From positions 6,938,501-7,002,500 of the forward strand of contig CM068318.1 in NCBI GenBank assembly GCA_034766995.1: a stretch of 64,000 bases of DNA, in the 5' to 3' direction. The notes under the pieces were generated by a model. The model had not been told where the DNA came from. It was given only the letters and a program-made list of their open reading frames with translations, and searched no databases. This document shows, in pieces, positions 58,012-64,000 of the stretch. This DNA comes from Acanthacorydalis orientalis. Its lineage: Eukaryota; Arthropoda; Insecta; Megaloptera; Corydalidae. Every line of letters starts with the position of its first letter. Position 1 is the first letter of the stretch. The translations under genes and the position numbers were made by a program.

Positions 58012-58829
58012 AAATTTACAATAAACTGAAAATCACAATTTTGAAGATTTTTTTCTATTCACCAGATAATGGGCAATACTTTATTTGCTACAACTGTTTT
58101 TTCTCTTGCAGTGTAATTTATATAAAAATATTAAATTAGTAGAGTATTGCTTAAAATCTTGAAATACTCATGAAAGATAACGACTCAACGTAATTACTAA
58201 AACACAAGACCATCAGAACCAGAATAAATATAAAAAGCTTATAAAATATAAATAATTCATATTTTTTTTGTAAAATATTTAAAGAAAATATAATTTTAGT
58301 TATAAAACTCATACTGAATTTAAAAAAAAAATCTTCTTTTCGATTAATATTTGTGTATAAATGTGATTATAAAATTAGGAAAAAGTAATATATTAATATA
58401 TTCCTGATTATACAAACTTTTTAATCGAATTAACAGAAAGTAAACAATTAAATTGAAAACCGTCGGTAAATAACTCCAATTGCTGATATTTTCATTTAAT
58501 AATATATTAAATGTAGTATCATATTCGATAATACAAACTTTTTTCATTGATTTTAAAAAGGATTCTAAATACTGTTCACAAAAATACATTAAATTTAAAT
58601 TGAAATATCAATTATTTTGTAGTGTAATAAATTTGAGTAACTTTCACAAACTTATATTTTAACAGAATTACTAATGAAATTAAATTAAAACGTACTTATA
58701 ATTTTCCAGAGACATGTATGAAAATATAATTTTCTAATTAATCCATATATTCATTGAGAATGATATTGTGTCTGAGTAAAAGTAGTAATTAATTTATATC
58801 AGAAATAAACAAGTCTGTGGGTTTTCTTG

Positions 58830-58867
<38 letters not shown>

Positions 58868-59385
58868 AATATAATAACTTATTTATTTGAACAAAAATAT
58901 AAATTATATTAAAATATAATAATATTACTGCTAATAAAATATTGTTGACATAAGAAATTTCAATGAAATGTTTTAATAGAATTATGTAGTAAATATTACA
59001 AGTATAAAAATAGAACATCAAAAGCTAAACATAGTGTCAAATTATAAATATAATAGATTTTAATAATTATTGAGTACTTTTTTATTAAAATATTTGTATA
59101 TAAAGTTATACGAGTATTGACTTTGAGTTGAATCTTTTCTTAGATTTGTTAAATACTTCAAGACTATTAGTCAAACTTTGTTCTTAAGGAAAGAAGATAT
59201 ATTATATATTTTTAAATGAATCAATATTACTTATTTTTAATTAAGTTCGTGTTAAAGTAGTTTAATATAGTAAACAGTATTGATTATTTATTAATAAACT
59301 TTAATACATTTTATTATAGAAATATTTTTAAAAATTGAGTATATTTTTTTGAAAGAAAAATACTTGCTTTATTGAACATTTTAAA
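58012..59385. other. A/T-rich stretch with a TA tract
   Basis: TA tract at 58830-58867 (interrupted). ORFs at 58344-58589 and 58480-58662 overlap on opposite strands and are not credible. Confidence 0.55.
58830..58867. repeat. (TA)n microsatellite
   Basis: About 36 bp of TA with one ATGTATAT break. Confidence 0.85.
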
Positions 59386-59389
59386 TAGG

Positions 59390-59460
59390 AAAAAATTGGT
59401 GTAATTAGTAAATGAAAAAAAAGAATTCATTTGTGAAAGAAAAATATATATTTATCCATT
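59390..59460 (+). repeat. Foldback-family (B) terminal fragment
   Basis: AAAAAATTGGTGTAATTAGT and AAGAATTCATTTGTGAAAGA only. Confidence 0.4.
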
Positions 59461-59464
59461 AAAA

Positions 59465-60689
59465 TAATAGTATTAAATAAAATTAAATTCATTCTTAATA
59501 TTAATAGTGTATGTGAAGAGGAAATCTTTTTATATCAATTTTCCGATATGTATATATATATATATATGAGAATTCAATAAATTTTCTTTTTGTATTTACT
59601 TAAATGTTACTAACTTAAACATATGTGTATGTGTGTGTGTAAACATCAACGTGTTACAAAAACAGACAAAAATTGTAAATGAAAAATAACTGATGTGTAA
59701 AAATTCTCAGAATATGTAGGAAATGATATACTTTTACTTTATTATTTTTAGACAAGATATTTTTAATAACATATTATTATTAAGAATATTTTGATACGTT
59801 ATTTTTATACTTCGAATGACTAAGAAAATAATTACAAAGTTCAGTTGATCCGGAATATTTCTAATAATATTTTTTGTAACATTATATGATCTTACTTAAT
59901 GGTTAACTGATGTTATTTCTTTTGATATTAAATAATATTTCAGATAAAAAACAACAAAGTTTGAAAACATCTATGAATAGGTTTGGTAAATATTATTATT
60001 CCACGTTTGAAATCTTTAAATAAATTCAAATATACAATTATACGTTCGGAACACTTGAAAAAATTAAAGAATACTGACTGGTAAGATTTGCTTCGTCCTC
60101 TTTATTCCATTGACCTAATCTTATCCTATTTGTTCCACTCGATAAAACAATTCTTAAGAGAAAATACATTTCGAATTCACCCAAAGGTAAAAAATGCACT
60201 AGTCGATTATTTTCCATCAAAGTTTATAGACTTTTATAAAACAGTAATCAGAATTTCTTCTAAAAAACTAAAAATGTTTGAAGAGAAAACAGTTAATCGA
60301 TGTTATTTTCTTTAAAATAAAAACGTACAGCCTATAAAAATTTAATTTTAATTTCTTATCAAAAAATAAATAAATGTATAAGAAATGTTTGTCATATTGT
60401 ATTGAATGCGAAGTAAAACGTAAATTATGCACGAATCAAACACATATTATGTCCGTAATTGTTGTTCCAATGAAATTCCGGTAATATTTCAGTCCGCTTT
60501 ACGAGTGACTCTTTTTATAGGACTTTGATTTATTAACGATTCACTTGCTTGATGTGTACACAAATACGGATGATTTATTGACAAACATGAATTAGGGTTT
60601 ATATTGCTTTAATTTATTCGAATTACTTGAAAGCGTCTGTAATATATCGAATACGTATGCTAATTTTAATAAGTTTTCACACAAACATC

Positions 60690-60690
<1 letters not shown>
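59465..60690. other. A/T-rich stretch, nothing recognisable
   Basis: Short TA (59549-59567) and TG (59626-59640) tracts. Opposed ORFs at 60038-60220 and 60088-60315 have no recognised product. Confidence 0.5.

Positions 60691-60734
<44 letters not shown>
60690..60734. repeat. (TG)(TA)n microsatellite
   Basis: About 42 bp of TA after TGTG. Confidence 0.9.
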
Positions 60735-61420
60735 TTGTATACATGTTCGTATATTTATTTGCAAATGTCATATCTAGAAATGAATGAACAGTATTTTATA
60801 AAAAATAAATTTAAGGTAAATAACTCAAATAAATCAGTGGAATATAAGTTCATTGATTTATTTTCCACTGAGTTTTTTTTTTGAAAAAGACTGATGAACA
60901 ATAATATAAGTAGAGAAATATGTTACAACAGGACGAAAATATTGTTTTCGTTTAATAAATAACGGACAGAAAAAGAAATATAAAAAATAACGGATTTTTC
61001 TAAAAATAACTTTCTATAATTACACAACAACTTTTACAGTTTAATAAATAAACTTGTTTTATTTTTTAAATTGAAGAGTTTCAGTTGCTGGCTCATGGAA
61101 CTATTTAGTTGTATACTAAATATTAATGAAAATAAACAATACATTATTTCGGTATCAAAGAAAAATATTTTGAATCTCAATACTTGAATGTTAATATTTT
61201 TGTTCGTGCATATCTCCATACAAATACTTTTATAAAGAGCTAGTCTCGCAGATATAACCAAACTCGAGATTCGAATATTATGAGAAAGTTTTAATTTTAA
61301 CACATTCGTTTCAAATCCGAAAATAATTTTCATATCAATGGAACAAAAGAATTGTTCCACTGAAATGTCACTATCATGATTATCGAAAACAAGATTAAAT
61401 TTCTATTTGAAATTTATTCA
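60735..61420. other. A/T-rich stretch, nothing recognisable
   Basis: The 108-codon minus ORF at 61034-61360 is Phe/Ile/Lys/Ser-rich with no recognised domain; I do not call it a gene. Confidence 0.5.
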
Positions 61421-61424
61421 CAAA

Positions 61425-61860
61425 TCGCTAGTCCAAAAATGGCAGTCCCTTAACAGTTTCTGTAAATTTACAAATTTAAAAGTAGTGCCTGGGAGATACA
61501 TCTGAAGAATAAACTGTTTTCTACAATTTGTATTTTTCACAAATAAATTGAAAAGAAGGCAATGCCATCTTTCACAAAAGAATTTTTGCTTGCCTCACAA
61601 ACTAACATTTTCTTAATCAAAAATATTCAATATTTGTCCTCAGAGCACTAGATACAGAATAGTGTAATTCTTTTACATTTAATATTTTAATTTGATTTTT
61701 TAAATAATTATTTTTTTAAAAAAAATGTTATATTTTCCTATACGTTTGAGGTCTATATCATCGCCATAAAAATTCGCACAAACAACAGATTTTTTTTGTG
61801 GTTTGTGTGGTGAGTGAAAAAGTAAATTATACATAGTAATAGAACTATATTGCAGCAACA
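61425..61860. repeat. Foldback-family (B) relics, rearranged
   Basis: TTTCACAAATAAATTG, CTTGCCTCACAAACTAACAT, TTTCTTAATCAAAAATATTC form a left arm (about 61539-61640). TGAGGTCTATATCATCGCCA, TTTGTGGTTTGTGTGGTGAG, TGAAAAAGTAAATT and ATATTGCAGCAACA form a right outer arm (about 61749-61860). The middle is deleted or replaced. Confidence 0.55.
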
Positions 61861-61864
61861 GTAA

Positions 61865-62455
61865 TTATATCAACTTCCATTACTAAAATAATTGCTAAAT
61901 ACTTCCATACACTTTCCATTACTAAATACTTCCATACACTAATAAAATAATTTTCTTCTCATAATTATGAAAAAAAATATATTCTTCATTTTTTGATTTG
62001 ATAAATTATTACCAATAAATATGAATTAACACATCTTACATCAACATTTATAGTCTCATGGTAAACATAATAATTATTATTATATCTACCTTTCTTTAAA
62101 CAAAAAAGTGAAACAAAATACACATAAATGTATAAATGACCATACAATAATTATTATTATATTTTCGATCGTACTGAATTTAAATGAAGTATAATTTAAT
62201 ATATCTTAATAATAATAATACAAATATATAATATATAAGAACATATTGTTTATAAAAATGATTGATATAAATTACAATTCTAATAGATTTAACTATTAGA
62301 AATATAAATGATAATTCAACTAATAAAAATATTTTTATATTATTGCAAATTTTATAAAAAAGTAGTTCTACCTATTTTTATAAATTATTTTTCATCTCTT
62401 ATATATTAAGTTAATTCCTGACTTATTTATATAGCATACACCAACAATTATCAAA
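61865..62455. other. A/T-rich stretch, nothing recognisable
   Basis: A local direct duplication of CCATTACTAAA(T/A)...ACTTCCATACAC near 61877-61940 and an AATAATAATAAT run near 62208. No gene. Confidence 0.55.
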
Positions 62456-62456
62456 G

Positions 62457-62523
<67 letters not shown>

Positions 62524-62532
62524 ATATATATA
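62456..62532. repeat. (TA)n microsatellite, ending TGTG..GAGAGA
   Basis: About 74 bp of TA with one TACATATA break. Confidence 0.9.
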
Positions 62533-62639
62533 GAGAGATAATAAGATTGAAAAAATGTGACAGAAATCAAGTATCACGTACAAAGCGGCACCTCCATCTT
62601 ATTTTTTTTAATATATTGCCACAGTTGACTATAAAATTG

Positions 62640-62917
62640 AATAGTTCCCTATAGAAAACAATTCGAAATCTCCTCACTTCAGAATACTTTATTACTTCTG
62701 CAAGAGACGTAAAGGAATAACTTCATTATCTGAACACGATTCTCTCAAAATCAATTTGACACAAAGAAAAATGGACCGAATTCGATTTACGATAAATTTC
62801 GATTAAAATTCAGCCAAACAGTTTGCGACTAGAGCGCCCTCCCATCATTTCAATGGAAGCCGTTTGACGAGTGAGTGAATAAGAATATACGACACGTACA
62901 CTATTTTATTCATATTG

Positions 62918-62970
<53 letters not shown>

Positions 62971-63640
62971 TTGTATGTACATATGTATAAGGGTGTATGT
63001 ATGTAGATGTGTGTATATGTTGCGGTGGGGTTGCAGGAATCAATGCGCGATCATAAATCCAAAGATAAAACGCAGTCGCGCGTGCGGTCATTAGATCCGG
63101 ACTCAATTTCCTACCCGAATTGACGTTTTTACCGTCGCAGCCTCGACGCCCCGTTATTCCGCGACACCGCGATATAACGTCATGCCCAATGCCCGACCGC
63201 GGCGTGTTCATCGCGTTTAATCCCCAGCACCCCCCACACACTGGTGTTTCGGTTGTGATGGTGGCGGTGCAGGAGCACCACACCCACCTTCAACGACCCA
63301 TACCACAATTCGAGTCCGCTGGCGTGAAACAGATGTCGGCTGTAGCTACTGCGGTTACAAATTGGTCCATTACACACCGCACTACGGTATGGCTAGCTGC
63401 CTCTACATAGATGGGTGAATCAGTGGCGTAACGGCACTGTTATAGATTACTTTTACAGTAGTGTAACTTCCGTGCGGCGTCTTTATTGCTGCACTTAACA
63501 TGGGATGATTAAAACGACGGATACTGTATGCTATTTCATCCTGGCGGTAACATGCGATAGCGAATCGACTAACTCAATAACGAAAATCGTTAATCCGGTT
63601 CTAATTATTGAAAGAGAGAGTTGTTTGTTACAAATCTGAT
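62640..63640. promoter_or_regulatory. CpG island at the right end; candidate promoter or exon
   Basis: The strongest composition shift in the window. From about 63000 to 63430 GC is near or above half by eye and CpG is dense (CAGTCGCGCGTGCGGTC, TCCGCGACACCGCGAT, CCCGACCGCGGCGTG). Both strands carry open frames (plus 63120-63410; minus 62906-63283 and 63180-63377), but such frames are expected in GC-rich DNA and none is recognised. It is probably a promoter region or exon of a gene beyond the window; strand unknown. Confidence 0.4.
62915..62968. repeat. (TA)n microsatellite at the CpG island edge
   Basis: About 50 bp of TA, followed by GTATG-type repeats up to about 63018. Confidence 0.9.
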
Positions 63641-64000
63641 TAATTTGTTCAGATTTGGTATCGATTTTAATGTATACTTGATTCGAGATAAACGTTAATA
63701 ATTTTCCGTGTTATATTCTTTTAAAAAATCAGTAATTTCTGTTTATATATTCATTAAAATTTTAATATCACTTTCTAATTAATCAGTGAGGTTGAATTAC
63801 AAAATAAGAACGGAATTTCATTCCAAATATATTTTCCTTTTACTGACAATTAAAAAGGTAAGTATCGTACAATTTGCCTACGTACAAATAATTTATTATA
63901 TATTTAATTCCATAACTGGAACTAGTGATTCACATTTCTACGGTCAGGAAATACTAGAAACTAGCACTATTAAAACCCATTTAAAAATCGTGTAATTTGT
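63641..64000. other. A/T-rich stretch to the window end
   Basis: The 69-codon plus ORF at 63786-63995 starts at a GTG/TTG-like codon and has no recognised product. Nothing else seen. Confidence 0.5.

Noticed and set aside
61034..61360. 108-codon minus-strand ORF as a gene
   Set aside because: Composition follows the A/T-rich flanks and no domain or start context supports it.
63120..63410. Open frame in the CpG island as a recognised gene
   Set aside because: Stop codons are rare in GC-rich DNA so open frames on both strands are expected, and no domain was recognised.
1..64000. CRISPR array from regularly spaced repeats
   Set aside because: Repeats are degenerate interspersed relics hundreds to thousands of bases apart, with no short identical repeats and spacers.
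1..64000. Bacterial, viral or organellar origin
   Set aside because: No operons, dense coding or rRNA/tRNA genes; pervasive microsatellites and mariner relics fit an animal nuclear genome.

Overview
This window looks like non-coding DNA from an invertebrate animal, with an insect or other arthropod most plausible. The evidence is very high A+T by eye (about three quarters or more, not computed), roughly sixty (TA)n microsatellites, eroded mariner-type DNA transposons and other interspersed repeats. There is no operon structure and no long open reading frame: the longest is 150 codons and runs partly through a (TA)n tract. I recognise no complete protein-coding gene, rRNA, tRNA or CRISPR array. 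Most short ORFs are rich in Tyr/Ile because they read through (TA)n and should be ignored. The window could be intergenic or a very large intron; the sequence does not decide.

Three kinds of material alternate. (1) A/T-rich background with (TA)n tracts, some compound with (CT/GA)n or (CA/TG)n. (2) Relics of interspersed elements. These include a mariner-derived family with TIRs, TA target sites and internally deleted transposase remnants (best copies 25439-25957, 37180-37715, and 40681-41041 on the minus strand). A second, multi-copy family is palindromic and foldback-like (best copies 22255-22712 and 26300-26515). A third family, called A here, carries CCAAT and E-box-like motifs (about 2762, 10569, 20440 and 30421, all in the same orientation). 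A short GC-richer family C lies near 15.6, 20.0 and 42.9 kb. Two singleton long hairpins lie at 1326-1522 and 14282-14434. (3) About twenty islands, 250 bp to 1 kb long, where GC and CpG rise sharply (for example 835-1200, 6640-7130, 11680-12130, 27060-27460, 33770-34070 and 62640-63640). These are the best candidates for regulatory DNA, promoters or undetected exons.

Layout: 0-13 kb holds the first hairpin, two family A copies, a split mariner relic and islands at 1, 6.9, 10 and 12 kb. 13-28 kb holds the 14.3 kb palindrome, family C, two foldback copies, a mariner copy at 25.4 kb and islands at 16.5, 18.2, 21, 23.8 and 27.3 kb. 28-44 kb is the densest in TA tracts, with the fourth family A copy, an island with two hairpins at 33.8 kb and two more mariner copies. 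44-64 kb is mostly featureless A/T-rich DNA with islands at 44.6, 46, 48.7, 51, 53.7, 55.2 and 56.7 kb, foldback relics at 52-62 kb, and the strongest GC island at the right end.

I found no convincing new biological system. The observations most worth checking are the foldback family, the mariner and (TA)n association, the same-orientation family A copies, and whether any CpG-dense island is a promoter or exon.
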